Of a stretch of 64,000 nucleotides of DNA, positions 52,681-61,579 are shown piece by piece (position 1 is the first letter of the stretch; each line of letters starts with the position of its first letter). This stretch comes from Leisingera sp. ANG-Vp (GTDB taxonomy: Bacteria > Pseudomonadota > Alphaproteobacteria > Rhodobacterales > Rhodobacteraceae), in contig NZ_JWLD01000023.1 of assembly GCF_000813725.1 (NCBI RefSeq), forward strand, positions 30,934 through 94,933, in the 5' to 3' direction. The position numbers and the translations under genes were made by a program. The notes beneath the pieces were generated by a model that was given only the letters and a program-made list of their open reading frames with translations, made no database searches and was not told the DNA's origin.

Positions 52681-55397
52681 GGCGGCTGCATTTTCAGAAA
52701 ATGGGCATCACCCCCAAGATTGCCCTCGCCGCAGCAGCGCTTGGGGTGCTCTCGGGGCTGATCCTCGGCGTTTTCACCCTGGTTCTCGAAAGCAGCCAGC
52801 GGGTCGGGACCGCGCGGCTGAACGCCGACCGGGTGGTGCGCGCCACCCTGCCCCGGGCGGAAGTCGCCTATTGGGAGGTCGACGTGCCGGACGTCGGCGC
52901 CATTCTCGCTGGTCTGCTGGCCGATCCGGTGATCACCAAAGTCTGGATCGAAGACCCGCTTCTGACCGATGCGCTGCGCAAGAGCACCGGCCTGGGCGAC
53001 TTGTCTGCCGCCGATCCGCCGCCTGCCGGCCCGCCGCTGATCGCCCGCCTCCTGGGCATGCCCGGCAACGAAGCCGAAACCCACCGTTATGCGCTCCTCA
53101 GCCCCCGTGACGGGTCCGAGATCGGCCGCCTGAACGTCACCTTCTCCTTCCACGGCGTGCAGGCGGAAATGGTGGCCCGCGGCTTTGTGGTACTGGGCTC
53201 CAGCATCCTGCAAACCCTGCTGGTGACCGCCGTCATCTTTCTGGCCATGCAGCAAACGGTGATCCGCCCCATCGCCCGGCTGCAGTCCGCCGCCCTGCGG
53301 GTGCGCGACGGCCACCGGTTCGAGCTCAAGGGCCGCGACCGCAAACTGTTCGACGTCAGCCGCCGCGATGAGATCTCGCGCCTCGCCCGCGCCTTCCGCC
53401 GCACCGTGGGCGAGCTGGAAGAGAGCCGCGACAATCTGCAGGGCCTGGTTGACGAGCGCACCCGCGAGCTGGTCACCGCCCGCAACGAAGCGGTCGAGGC
53501 CTCGCAGGCCAAATCCACCTTCCTCGCCAATATGAGCCATGAGCTCAGAACCCCGATGAACGCCATTATCGGCCTGTCGGAAATCCTTCAGCGTGACGGC
53601 TACACCGACCAGACCCGCCGCCACCTGACCGACATGCGCGCCGCCGCCGCTCATCTGTCGCAGAACATCGACTCAGTGCTGGATCTTTCCAAAATTGAAG
53701 CGGGCGAGTTGAACCTCGAACAGGTCTGGTTTCCGCTGGATGGGTTCCTGGACACGGTGATGACCCAGACAAGGGCGCTGATGCAGGACAAGCCGGTGCG
53801 GCTTGGCTGGCAATACGCCCCTGACCTGCCCGGAGAAATCTGCGCCGACCCGCTGCGCCTCAGGCAGGTGATGATGAATTTCGCCTCCAACGCGGTGAAG
53901 TTCACGAGCCAGGGCGAAATCCAGCTGGAGGCCGGCTGCAGCCTGCGTCCGGGCCGCAGAACCCTGCTGACCCTTGGGGTTCGGGATACCGGGATCGGTA
54001 TCTCACCCGATCAGCTTGAGGAGATCTTCAAACCCTTTGGGCAAGCCGACAATTCAACCACGCGCGAATACGGCGGCACCGGGCTTGGCCTGTCAATTGC
54101 CCACCGGCTCGCCGGCCAGATGGGCGGGCAGCTGAAGGTCGAAAGCGACAAGGGAAACGGGTCCTGCTTCACGCTGGAAGTCGAACTGCCCTGCCGGATG
54201 CCGGACCCGGACGGGCCACAGGCCGGCAGGCTGAGCCTCCAGGGGCAGGCAAAACCGCTGCAGCAAATCCGGATCATGGCCGAACGCGCAGGATACACCG
54301 TGGTTGAGGATCCCAGCGTGGTTCAAGTTGCCATCGAAGACAGCTTTATCCGTGTTTCGGTTCCCGGCCAGGACCGGCAGCCCAAACCTGTTGCTCTGCC
54401 GCTGACCCATCAGGAGTTCGCGGCGGCCGTGAAAGGGCTGGATCACAGCAGGGATCAAACGCCGGATCTGCCTGACGCCCTGGCCGGCCGGGACGTGCTG
54501 GTGGTCGAAGACGACCGTATCAACCTGTCGGTCTTTGTGGCTCTGGTCGAAGGCTTGGGCGCGCAGGTGCGCACCGCCCGCAACGGGCTGGAGGCGGTCG
54601 AGCAGGCCGCCCAGGCCTTGCCGGACCTGATCCTGATGGATCTGCACATGCCCCTGATGGATGGCCACCAGGCGTTCCAGGTTCTGAAAGCCGAGTATGG
54701 CACGCAACTTCCGCCCGTGGTCGCGGCCTCGGCCAACGCCACATCGGAAGAGCACCGGCGCTGCACCGCCGCGGGGTTTGCCGGCTTCCTTTCCAAGCCG
54801 ATTGACCCGGCGCGGCTGAAGGAGACATTGCAGCAGCTTCTGCCGGGGAACCAGCCGCAGCCGGGTATCAACCACGCCAAGGGCCGGTTCTATGCCGGCG
54901 GCGACGAGGCGCTTTACCAGCAGAACCTGGTGCGGTTCCGCAAACGGCTTGAGGATTGGATCTCGCGCCTGTCCCAGCCGGGAAACACCCAAAGCAGCAC
55001 GGAAATTGCGGAACTCCTGCATGTGATCCGCGGCGCGGCCGGAACCATCGGAGCAGAAGGGCTGGCCCGTTTGGCAGCGCAGGCAGAAGCAGGACAGGCG
55101 CAGGCAAAGGACTTGCTTCCGGTCATGCAAGAGCTTTTGCAGGCCTTGCCGGACCAGGGGCCAAGGCCTGCCGGCATCGGATCTGCCGCGGTCTCGCTCA
55201 CCCAATTGACCCGGCTGATTGAAAGCAACGATGTTGCGGCGTTGGGGGCCGCCGAAAAATTCGTGCAGGCCGCCAGCGTGAACGCCCCTGAGAGCTCCGG
55301 TGATGAACTGCTCAAGGCATTGGAACGGTTAGACTTTCCTTCAGCCCGAGCGGCGCTGGAGGCGCTCGCCCAAAACCTTCAAGACGACCGGAACTGA
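52677..55397 (+). CDS. Hybrid sensor histidine kinase (periplasmic sensor, HAMP, HisKA, HATPase, REC, HPt)
   Basis: A protein of 906 residues. First helix about 14-36, periplasmic segment to about 168, second helix 169-191, HAMP about 192-245, coiled coil to 270, HisKA with phospho-His288 ([13 protein letters not shown]), and HATPase with [15 protein letters not shown] and [11 protein letters not shown]. The receiver at about 607-725 has acidic Asp612/Asp613, phospho-Asp655 and Lys707. A C-terminal HPt-like domain has His782 in [17 protein letters not shown]. This is a complete four-step phosphorelay in one chain. It overlaps the binding-protein gene (ATGA) and its 3' end overlaps the convergent response regulator by 19 bases. 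The output is probably that regulator, controlling the TAXI importer. Confidence 0.92.
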   Translation: MRRLHFQKMGITPKIALAAAALGVLSGLILGVFTLVLESSQRVGTARLNADRVVRATLPRAEVAYWEVDVPDVGAILAGLLADPVITKVWIEDPLLTDALRKSTGLGDLSAADPPPAGPPLIARLLGMPGNEAETHRYALLSPRDGSEIGRLNVTFSFHGVQAEMVARGFVVLGSSILQTLLVTAVIFLAMQQTVIRPIARLQSAALRVRDGHRFELKGRDRKLFDVSRRDEISRLARAFRRTVGELEESRDNLQGLVDERTRELVTARNEAVEASQAKSTFLANMSHELRTPMNAIIGLSEILQRDGYTDQTRRHLTDMRAAAAHLSQNIDSVLDLSKIEAGELNLEQVWFPLDGFLDTVMTQTRALMQDKPVRLGWQYAPDLPGEICADPLRLRQVMMNFASNAVKFTSQGEIQLEAGCSLRPGRRTLLTLGVRDTGIGISPDQLEEIFKPFGQADNSTTREYGGTGLGLSIAHRLAGQMGGQLKVESDKGNGSCFTLEVELPCRMPDPDGPQAGRLSLQGQAKPLQQIRIMAERAGYTVVEDPSVVQVAIEDSFIRVSVPGQDRQPKPVALPLTHQEFAAAVKGLDHSRDQTPDLPDALAGRDVLVVEDDRINLSVFVALVEGLGAQVRTARNGLEAVEQAAQALPDLILMDLHMPLMDGHQAFQVLKAEYGTQLPPVVAASANATSEEHRRCTAAGFAGFLSKPIDPARLKETLQQLLPGNQPQPGINHAKGRFYAGGDEALYQQNLVRFRKRLEDWISRLSQPGNTQSSTEIAELLHVIRGAAGTIGAEGLARLAAQAEAGQAQAKDLLPVMQELLQALPDQGPRPAGIGSAAVSLTQLTRLIESNDVAALGAAEKFVQAASVNAPESSGDELLKALERLDFPSARAALEALAQNLQDDRN

Positions 55398-56191
55398 TCG
55401 ATCTCGCCGGCAAGGCGGGCCAGAATGCCTTCGGCCCGCTCCAACCGGTCGGCCCGCCGCGACAAGAGATCCGCCAGGGCCGCGCTGGATTGGCGCAGCT
55501 CGATATGGGTGCGGATGCGCGCGCGCAGCACAGCCGGCACCACCGGGCGGGAGATAAAGTCGCAGGCGCCCAGCTCCAGTCCCCGGGTTTCATCGCCGGG
55601 ATCATCCAGGCTGGTCACGAAGATCACCGGGATGCCGGCCAGGCTGGCAGTTGCCTTGATCTGGCGGCAGGTCTCATAACCGTCCATGCCCGGCATGCGG
55701 ATATCCAGCAGGATCAGATCGGCAGTTTCTCCCGACAGGTAAGACAGCGCATCCTGCCCCGATGTCTGCGCAATCACCCGGTAGCTGTCGCACAGCAGGC
55801 CATGCAAATGGTGAATATTCTGGGGCGAGTCATCGACAATCAGCAGGGTTGGCAGATCATCGCTGTCAGCCGGCGGCAGCAGGTCCGCCGCGTCCGTAGG
55901 CGGACTTGCGGTTTCACCGGCCAGCTCCTGCGCCACCGAGGCAATGGCCCAGAGATTGGGGGACACCGTGCTGAAAAACTGCTCACCCAGCGGACCCATC
56001 GCAGCCCGGTTGGCGTCGCGCTCGAAAAGCGTCACGCCAAGATGCGTCTCAAGGGTGCGGATTTGGCGGCTCACCGCCTCGCGCGAGACATTCAGTTCTT
56101 CTGCGGCGGCAGTGAAAGTGCCAAGCCGGGCTGCCGCTTCAAAGGCCACCAGCGAAGTCAGCGGCGGCAGTTTCTTTTTCAGATGCTTCAT
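55379..56191 (-). CDS. Response regulator with LysR-type HTH fused to a receiver domain
   Basis: A protein of 270 residues with an unusual order. Residues about 8-70 are a LysR winged HTH ([20 protein letters not shown], then [19 protein letters not shown]). A linker follows, with no LysR effector domain. Residues about 114-235 are a receiver with Asp120/Asp121, phospho-Asp163 ([14 protein letters not shown]) and Thr193. The invariant receiver Lys appears to be Arg215 (DFISRPV). A C-terminal helix (about 225-265) could dimerise. ATG 56191. It converges on the hybrid kinase with a 19-base overlap of coding ends. Known LysR proteins sense small molecules; here phosphorylation would replace that. 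Confidence 0.9.
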   Translation of the reverse strand: MKHLKKKLPPLTSLVAFEAAARLGTFTAAAEELNVSREAVSRQIRTLETHLGVTLFERDANRAAMGPLGEQFFSTVSPNLWAIASVAQELAGETASPPTDAADLLPPADSDDLPTLLIVDDSPQNIHHLHGLLCDSYRVIAQTSGQDALSYLSGETADLILLDIRMPGMDGYETCRQIKATASLAGIPVIFVTSLDDPGDETRGLELGACDFISRPVVPAVLRARIRTHIELRQSSAALADLLSRRADRLERAEGILARLAGEIDQFRSS

Positions 56192-56273
56192 GAGGCGCCA
56201 TCAGACGCGAAACCCTGCGTCTGCTCAAGGGAGGATCGGGACATTTGCGCAAACCGCCTGCCGAGACGCGCTT

Positions 56274-56792
56274 TCAGGCCGGAGTGAGGCCGTCCGCCAG
56301 CCGGCGGGCGCTGCGGACCGCCTCCTCGCCATGCAGCGGCCAGCTCTGGGTCAGCCCTTCAAAGATGAGCGACAGATCCATCTCCCTGGCTTCCAGGCCG
56401 GCGGCGCGGGCAGCCCTGGACGCTATTTCGCCCTTATGGCGCTTCAGCAGTTCCCGCAGGCGGCCATCCTGAGGGGCCGCCGCAACGGCTGCATGAAACA
56501 GGCACCCCCGGGGCGCCTCCTGAGCCATCCACTGTGCAATCCGGCTGAGGATCGCGTCCAGCGCATCCGGTCCGCCCTCCGGCAAGCCATCAAACACATG
56601 CGCCAGATAACGGCGATGGCGGTGCTCCAGCGCGCTCAGCACCATCTCCCCGCGCGACGGAACATATTTGTAAAGCGTGCGCATGCTCACCCCGGCAGCC
56701 TCCCGCAAGGCTTCAACAGCGGGTTCGGCAAAACCGTATTCGACAAACGCCTGTTCCAGGCCGGCGGCAATTTTCGTGGCGGTATCCGTCAT
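56274..56792 (-). CDS. TetR-family transcriptional regulator
   Basis: A protein of 172 residues. HTH in PAVEALREAAGVSMRTLYKY (residues about 24-43), then an all-helical ligand domain. ATG 56792. It is divergent from the oxidoreductase/PrpD operon, and a multi-half-site operator lies in the 69-base gap, so it almost certainly represses that operon and itself. Slightly short for the family. Confidence 0.92.
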   Translation of the reverse strand: MTDTATKIAAGLEQAFVEYGFAEPAVEALREAAGVSMRTLYKYVPSRGEMVLSALEHRHRRYLAHVFDGLPEGGPDALDAILSRIAQWMAQEAPRGCLFHAAVAAAPQDGRLRELLKRHKGEIASRAARAAGLEAREMDLSLIFEGLTQSWPLHGEEAVRSARRLADGLTPA

Positions 56793-56812
56793 GCTTGACC
56801 GTGTAAAATGTT

Positions 56813-56846
56813 CATTCTACCAATGCAAGTAGAATGGTGATTCTAC
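56813..56846. promoter_or_regulatory. Overlapping TetR operator palindromes (three half-sites)
   Basis: CATTCTAC (56813-56820) and GTAGAATG (56829-56836) form one palindrome with an 8-base spacer. GTAGAAT (56829-56835) and ATTCTAC (56840-56846) form a second with a 4-base spacer. The middle half-site is shared. The array ends one base before an ATG at 56847 and 16 bases before the chosen start 56862. Confidence 0.8.
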
Positions 56847-56861
56847 ATGGAGGCAAGAAAG

Positions 56862-57905
56862 ATGCCGAACAGCAAAATGACGGGCGTGGTGCTGACCGGG
56901 CACGGCGGGCCGGAGGTTCTGGAGTACCGAGAGGACCTGCCCGTGCCCAAGCCGGGCCCGAATGAAGTGCAGGTCCGGGTGCGGGCTGCCGCGGTGAACA
57001 ACACCGACATCAACACCCGGACCGCCTGGTACTCAAAGGGCGACGGGGAGGCCGGCGACGCGTCCTGGACAGGCAAGGCGCTGGAGTTTCCGCGTATCCA
57101 GGGCGCCGATGTCTGCGGCGAGATCACCGCCGTCGGCCCGGGCGCCGACCCCGCCAGGCTGGGCGAGCGGGTCCTGATCGAGCCCTGCCTCCGCGAGGTG
57201 GGCGGAACTGTTCTGGAGACCCCCTGGTACTTCGGTTCCGAATGCGACGGCGGGTTTGCCCAGTTCACCTGCGTTGCCAGCCGCCACGCCTACCGCATCA
57301 GCAGCGATCTGACCGATACCGAACTCGCCTCCTTTCCCTGCTCCTATTCCACCGCCGAGAATATGCTGACCCGCGCCAGCGTGTCGGCCGGCGACACCGT
57401 TCTGGTCACCGGCGCCTCAGGCGGGGTCGGCTCGGCCGCGGTGCAGCTGGCCCGGGCGCGCGGTGCAACCGTCGCCGCCGTCACCAGCCCCTCAAAGGCT
57501 GATGCACTGCGGGAGCTTGGCGCCGCGCGTATCCTCAGCCGGGACGACGATCTGCTGGCAAAGCTCGGTGCAAACAGCGTCGACGTTGTGATTGACCTGG
57601 TCGCAGGGCCCAAGTGGCCTTCGCTTCCCGAGGTGATGCGCCCCGGCGGGCGTTACGCCGTGGCAGGCGCCATTGGCGGGCCGATTGTCAGCCTGGATGT
57701 GCGCACCCTTTACCTCAAGGATCTCAGCTTCTTTGGCTGCACGGTTCTGGAACCCGAAGTCTTCGGCAACCTGGTGCGCCGGATCGAACGCAGTGAGATC
57801 AAACCGCTGGTTGCAGAAACGCACCCGCTCAGGGACATTGCCACAGCACAGGAAAATTTCGGCAAGAAGGGCCATACCGGCAAGATCATCCTCGAGGTTC
57901 CATAA
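56862..57905 (+). CDS. Medium-chain dehydrogenase/quinone-oxidoreductase-like protein
   Basis: A protein of 347 residues: VRAAAVNNTDINTR (no catalytic Cys, as in zinc-free members), GADVCGEITAVGPGAD, VTGASGGVGSAAVQLARARG (NADPH motif), GGRYAVAGAIGGPIV. It reduces quinones or enones with NADPH in relatives. I chose ATG 56862 because GGAGG lies 8 bases before it; the ATG at 56847 directly abuts the operator and has no ribosome site. Stop TAA shares a base with the MmgE/PrpD gene start. Confidence 0.9.
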   Translation: MPNSKMTGVVLTGHGGPEVLEYREDLPVPKPGPNEVQVRVRAAAVNNTDINTRTAWYSKGDGEAGDASWTGKALEFPRIQGADVCGEITAVGPGADPARLGERVLIEPCLREVGGTVLETPWYFGSECDGGFAQFTCVASRHAYRISSDLTDTELASFPCSYSTAENMLTRASVSAGDTVLVTGASGGVGSAAVQLARARGATVAAVTSPSKADALRELGAARILSRDDDLLAKLGANSVDVVIDLVAGPKWPSLPEVMRPGGRYAVAGAIGGPIVSLDVRTLYLKDLSFFGCTVLEPEVFGNLVRRIERSEIKPLVAETHPLRDIATAQENFGKKGHTGKIILEVP

Positions 57906-59227
57906 TGGCAAAGCCCATCACCGCCCCGGACTTCATCCACAGCCTGCAGCCCGGGGACATTCCGGCCAGCGTTCTGCACATGGCCAAACGCTGCCTGGTG
58001 GACACATTGACAGTCTGGGCGGCAGGGGTTGAAACGGCCCCCAGCCGGATCGCACGGGGCCATGCCGCGCGGCGCTATCCCGGCACCCTGCCGATGCCGT
58101 TCGACGGCCGCCCGGTCAATCCGGTGGGCCTTGCCTTCTCCGGAGCGGCTAGCATCGACGCGCTTGATGCCCATGACGGGCATCAGGTGTGCAAGGGGCA
58201 CGCCAGCGTGGCGCTGGTGCCCGCACTGATTGCCGAGCTGGGCAGCCGTGATTGCACGCTGGATGCGTTCCTCTGCCACTTGATCGCAGGAGAGGAGATT
58301 GCTCTTCGCGCGGCGCTGTCCCTGCATGCAACCGCGCCGGACTATCACTCGTCAGGTGCCTGGAACGCGCTTGGCTGCGCTGCCATCGCCTGCCGCCTGC
58401 GGGCGCTGCCGCCCGAACAGATCCGCGAGGCGCTTGGCATTGCCGAATACTACGGCCCGCGCGCACCGATGATGCGCTGCATCGACCATCCGGCCATGGT
58501 CAAGGACAGCAGCAGCTGGGGCGCCCTGACCGGGATCTCCGCCGCCGACCTGGCCGAAGACGGCTTTACCGGGGCCCCTGCCCTGACTGTCGAAGCACCG
58601 GAAGTCGCAGGCATCTGGAGCGATCTCGGCCACCGCTGGCGCATCCTTGAAAGCAACTTCAAGGCCTACCCGGTCTGCCGCTGGGCCCATCCGCCGGTCG
58701 AAGCCGCACTCTCCCTCATCCGCGCTGAGGACATCCGCACGGACGACCTCAGCCGCATCACCGTGACCACCTTTCACGAAGCCACCAGATTGTCGGTCCG
58801 CCGCCCCAAGGACGGGGACGCCGCCCAGTACAGCCTGCCGCTTGCGGTTGCTCTGGCGCTGAAATTCGGAACAATCCTGCCCGGGCACCTGTTGCCGGAA
58901 GCCTACGATAAACAGGAAATCTGGCGCCTCGTGGATCTTGTCGACTTTGAAGAATCCGAGGACTGCAACGCCGCCTTCCCGGATGAGCGCTACGCCTCGG
59001 TAACCCTGACCCTCAGCGACGGCCGCCGGTTCACCTCGGAGTTCAAAGCCGCGCGCGGCAATTTTGATGCGCCGCTGACCGACCAGGAGCTGATTGAGAA
59101 GATGGAGCATTATACCGCCGCCCGCCTGACCGCTGGACAGCGCGCGGCCCTGGCCGGCCTGCTGACCGGCAGCAGCGGCCCGGATTGCACGCAGCTGCTG
59201 GATATACTCCGGACTCCGGCCCCCTAG
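57905..59227 (+). CDS. MmgE/PrpD-family protein
   Basis: A protein of 440 residues of the MmgE/PrpD fold: MAKRCLVDTLTVWAAGVETA, ASIDALDAHDGHQVCKGHAS, ALGIAEYYGPRAPMMRC and ESNFKAYPVCRWAHPPVEAA. The family includes 2-methylcitrate dehydratase, cis-aconitate decarboxylase and iminodisuccinate epimerase. No other methylcitrate gene is near, so a 2-methylcitrate role is not implied. Coupled to the oxidoreductase by TAATG. Its TAG shares the CTAG sequence with the stop of the convergent GlxA-type gene (4-base overlap). Confidence 0.9.
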   Translation: MAKPITAPDFIHSLQPGDIPASVLHMAKRCLVDTLTVWAAGVETAPSRIARGHAARRYPGTLPMPFDGRPVNPVGLAFSGAASIDALDAHDGHQVCKGHASVALVPALIAELGSRDCTLDAFLCHLIAGEEIALRAALSLHATAPDYHSSGAWNALGCAAIACRLRALPPEQIREALGIAEYYGPRAPMMRCIDHPAMVKDSSSWGALTGISAADLAEDGFTGAPALTVEAPEVAGIWSDLGHRWRILESNFKAYPVCRWAHPPVEAALSLIRAEDIRTDDLSRITVTTFHEATRLSVRRPKDGDAAQYSLPLAVALALKFGTILPGHLLPEAYDKQEIWRLVDLVDFEESEDCNAAFPDERYASVTLTLSDGRRFTSEFKAARGNFDAPLTDQELIEKMEHYTAARLTAGQRAALAGLLTGSSGPDCTQLLDILRTPAP

Positions 59228-60234
59228 CGCTGCTTCGCCAGCCGCTGCTCCCGGTAGCGCTTGGGCGTCTCGCCGAACTTGGTCTTGAACCAGCGCGAGA
59301 AATGGCTGCTGTCGGAGAACCCGCATTCATAGGAAATCTGGGTGATCGTGCGTTTCGAGTTCATCAAACGCCAGCGCGCATGCTGCAGCCGCATGTCGCG
59401 CCAGACCTCCTGCGGCGTAGCCTTGGCGTGCTGCAGGAACACGCGGTTCAGCTGGCGGACGGTGGAGCCCAGCATTTCGGCCAGATGTTCGGTTGTGTCG
59501 GGTTCGCGCAGCTTTTGCCGCATGATCCTGATGGCCTGTTCAACCCGCCAGTTGCCGCATTCCTCCAGATCCTGGTAGGGCAGGCGGCCGACCTCATGGG
59601 CTGAGCGGTGCTCGTCCACCACCAGCGCCGTCAGCCCTTTCATGCCGCGCGACCGGCCGCAGTGCTCGATCAGGATTTCCACCGCCAGGTCGATTGCCGC
59701 AGTGCCGCCCGGGCAGGTCAGAATATCGCCCTCGGAGACGTACAGCTCGTTTTCCACCGGCACCACATCCGGGAACATCCGCATGAATTCCGGCCGGTGA
59801 TGCGCATGGATTGCCGCCCGCCGCCCGTTCAGCAGCCCGGTCCGCGCCAGCGCAAAACTGCCGGTGCACAGCCCCACCAGCTTGGTGCCCTTGGCATGCG
59901 CCTGCCGCAGGAACTCATAGGTATCCGGATGCACGCCTTCGAGCTGGTCAATCAGCCCGCCGACCACAACAATGTAGTCGTACGCGCCGGCCTCGGCATA
60001 CGTCTTCCAGGGGGTGATCGCCATGCCGGTGCTGGAATGCACCGGTGCCAGATCATGTCCCAGCACCTCCCAGTGGCAGAAGATCTGGCGGCTGCGGTCC
60101 GCCTCGTCCGAGGAATGCCGCACCGCATCGGCAAAACCAGCCAGGGGCAGGATGGTAAAAGCAGGCGTCAGGATGAAGGCAAAGCGCACATCCGGTTCCT
60201 GCCCGTCGGGCCGCTCCGGGGTCCAGAACTCCAT
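59224..60234 (-). CDS. GlxA-type AraC-family regulator
   Basis: A protein of 336 residues starting MEFWTPERPDGQEPDVRFAF. DJ-1/PfpI-like domain about 15-190 (VGLCTGSFALARTGLLNGRR, AAIHAHHRPEF, LTCPGGTAAIDLAVEIL), two AraC HTHs at the C-terminus (HLAEMLGSTVRQLNRVFLQH, ITQISYECGFSDSSHFSRWF). ATG 60234 is chosen from domain alignment; the frame runs open to 60816 without similarity. Divergent from the proline-racemase-family gene, which it probably activates with the TRAP importer. Confidence 0.9.
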   Translation of the reverse strand: MEFWTPERPDGQEPDVRFAFILTPAFTILPLAGFADAVRHSSDEADRSRQIFCHWEVLGHDLAPVHSSTGMAITPWKTYAEAGAYDYIVVVGGLIDQLEGVHPDTYEFLRQAHAKGTKLVGLCTGSFALARTGLLNGRRAAIHAHHRPEFMRMFPDVVPVENELYVSEGDILTCPGGTAAIDLAVEILIEHCGRSRGMKGLTALVVDEHRSAHEVGRLPYQDLEECGNWRVEQAIRIMRQKLREPDTTEHLAEMLGSTVRQLNRVFLQHAKATPQEVWRDMRLQHARWRLMNSKRTITQISYECGFSDSSHFSRWFKTKFGETPKRYREQRLAKQR

Positions 60235-60325
60235 TTTCGCGCCTTTCTGTCCGGGAAACGTCCGTTGCATCCTATTCCTGGACTGCTGCGTTCCGCAAGT
60301 TTCCGCCAAAACGTAAGGAGAAACG

Positions 60326-61372
60326 ATGCGCTGGAACAAGACAGTCACCGTGATCGGCGCCCATGCCGAAGGCGAGGTTGGCCGGGTGCTGACCGGCGGG
60401 GTGCTGGACATCCCAGGCGCCAGCACGCTGGAGAAGATGCAGTACCTGCAGGCCAATGACGCGCTGCGCCAATTTGTGAACAAGGAGCCGCGCGGCTGCG
60501 CCCAGATGACCACCAACCTGCTGCTGCCGCCCGCGGCACCGGGTTCGGATGCGGCCTTTATCCCGATGCAGGCGGATGGCACCCACGCGATGTCCGGCTC
60601 CAACGCCATGTGCGTCACCACCGTACTGCTGGAGACCGGCATGCTGGAGATGCAGGAGCCGCAGACCACCGTGGTGCTTGATACCGCCGCCGGGCTGGTC
60701 AAGGCGGTGGCAGACTGCCGCAACGGCCGGGTCGAGCGGGTGACGCTCGATTTCTTCCCAGCCTTTGCCGAGCATCTGGACGCGCCGCTGGAGGTCGCGG
60801 GCCTTGGCACCCTCACTGTCGATGCAGCCTTTGGCGGCGTCTACTACGTCATGCCCCGCGCGCAGGAACTGGGCTTCCGCATCGGACCGGACATGGCGCA
60901 GGACATGGTGTCGCTCGGTGCCCGCATCAAAGCCGCCGCGCAGGAGCAGCTGCCGGTCCAGCACCCTGAGACCGCCGCCTTCAACAGCATCGATTTCCTG
61001 ATGTTCACCGATGAGGTGGACCCCAGCCGGAACATCTGCCGCAACGCCACCATCATGCCGCCGGGCCGGGTCGACCGCTCCCCCTGCGGCACCGGCACTG
61101 CCGCCCGGCTCGCAGTGATGCACGCCAAGGGCCAGGCCCGGCCAGGGCAGGAATTCCGGATGCGCTCGACCATCAACTCGGAATTCACCGCCTCGATCCT
61201 GGGCACCGCCGCGGTTGGGGGCCGTCCCGCCATCCTGCCGCGCCTGTCGGGCCGCGCCTGGATCTACGCCACCATGCAGCTGGGCGCCGATCCCAGCGAT
61301 CCCTACCCGCTCGGCTATACAATGGCGGACACTTGGGGCACCGGAATCGAACATGTGATCCCCGGGCTCTAG
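60326..61372 (+). CDS. Proline racemase-family enzyme with Ser/Cys active-site pair
   Basis: A protein of 348 residues of the proline racemase/hydroxyproline epimerase/trans-3-hydroxyproline dehydratase family. The second catalytic residue is Cys254 in DRSPCGTGTAARLAV. The first, Cys in the MCGHG motif of classical racemases, is Ser90 (HAMSGSNAMC), and the following His is Ser as well. Ser/Cys pairs occur in family members acting on hydroxyprolines, so an epimerase or dehydratase of 3- or 4-hydroxyproline is more likely than plain proline racemase. AAGGAG precedes ATG 60326. Next to a GlxA-type regulator and a TRAP importer, as in hydroxyproline catabolic loci. Confidence 0.88.
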   Translation: MRWNKTVTVIGAHAEGEVGRVLTGGVLDIPGASTLEKMQYLQANDALRQFVNKEPRGCAQMTTNLLLPPAAPGSDAAFIPMQADGTHAMSGSNAMCVTTVLLETGMLEMQEPQTTVVLDTAAGLVKAVADCRNGRVERVTLDFFPAFAEHLDAPLEVAGLGTLTVDAAFGGVYYVMPRAQELGFRIGPDMAQDMVSLGARIKAAAQEQLPVQHPETAAFNSIDFLMFTDEVDPSRNICRNATIMPPGRVDRSPCGTGTAARLAVMHAKGQARPGQEFRMRSTINSEFTASILGTAAVGGRPAILPRLSGRAWIYATMQLGADPSDPYPLGYTMADTWGTGIEHVIPGL

Positions 61373-61407
61373 TCTCTGGCTCGCCAGAAAACCAATCCTC
61401 CCCACTG

Positions 61408-61437
61408 GACCGGCCGCCCTGCGCGCCGGTCTTTTTT
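61408..61437 (+). terminator. Rho-independent terminator after the proline-racemase-family gene
   Basis: Stem GACCGGC (61408-61414) / GCCGGTC (61425-61431) with a 10-base loop, followed by six T. It lies 36 bases after the stop and separates the enzyme gene from the TRAP operon, so the latter needs its own promoter in 61438-61579. Confidence 0.88.
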
Positions 61438-61579
61438 GTTCAGCACTCAACGAAACCCAAGTCTGCTACATTATGAAAAAGGGCCATTTTATACAATTAT
61501 ACCCGTGAAATCCTCTCCTATCCTTTCCTCAGAGCCGCCGCTTCCGGCGCTTCTTGGAACCTGAAACGGGAGGAAAACC

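Noticed and set aside
60235..60816. N-terminal extension of the GlxA-type regulator
   Set aside because: The open frame runs antisense through the proline-racemase-family gene and adds no domain. The DJ-1-like domain begins just after ATG 60234.
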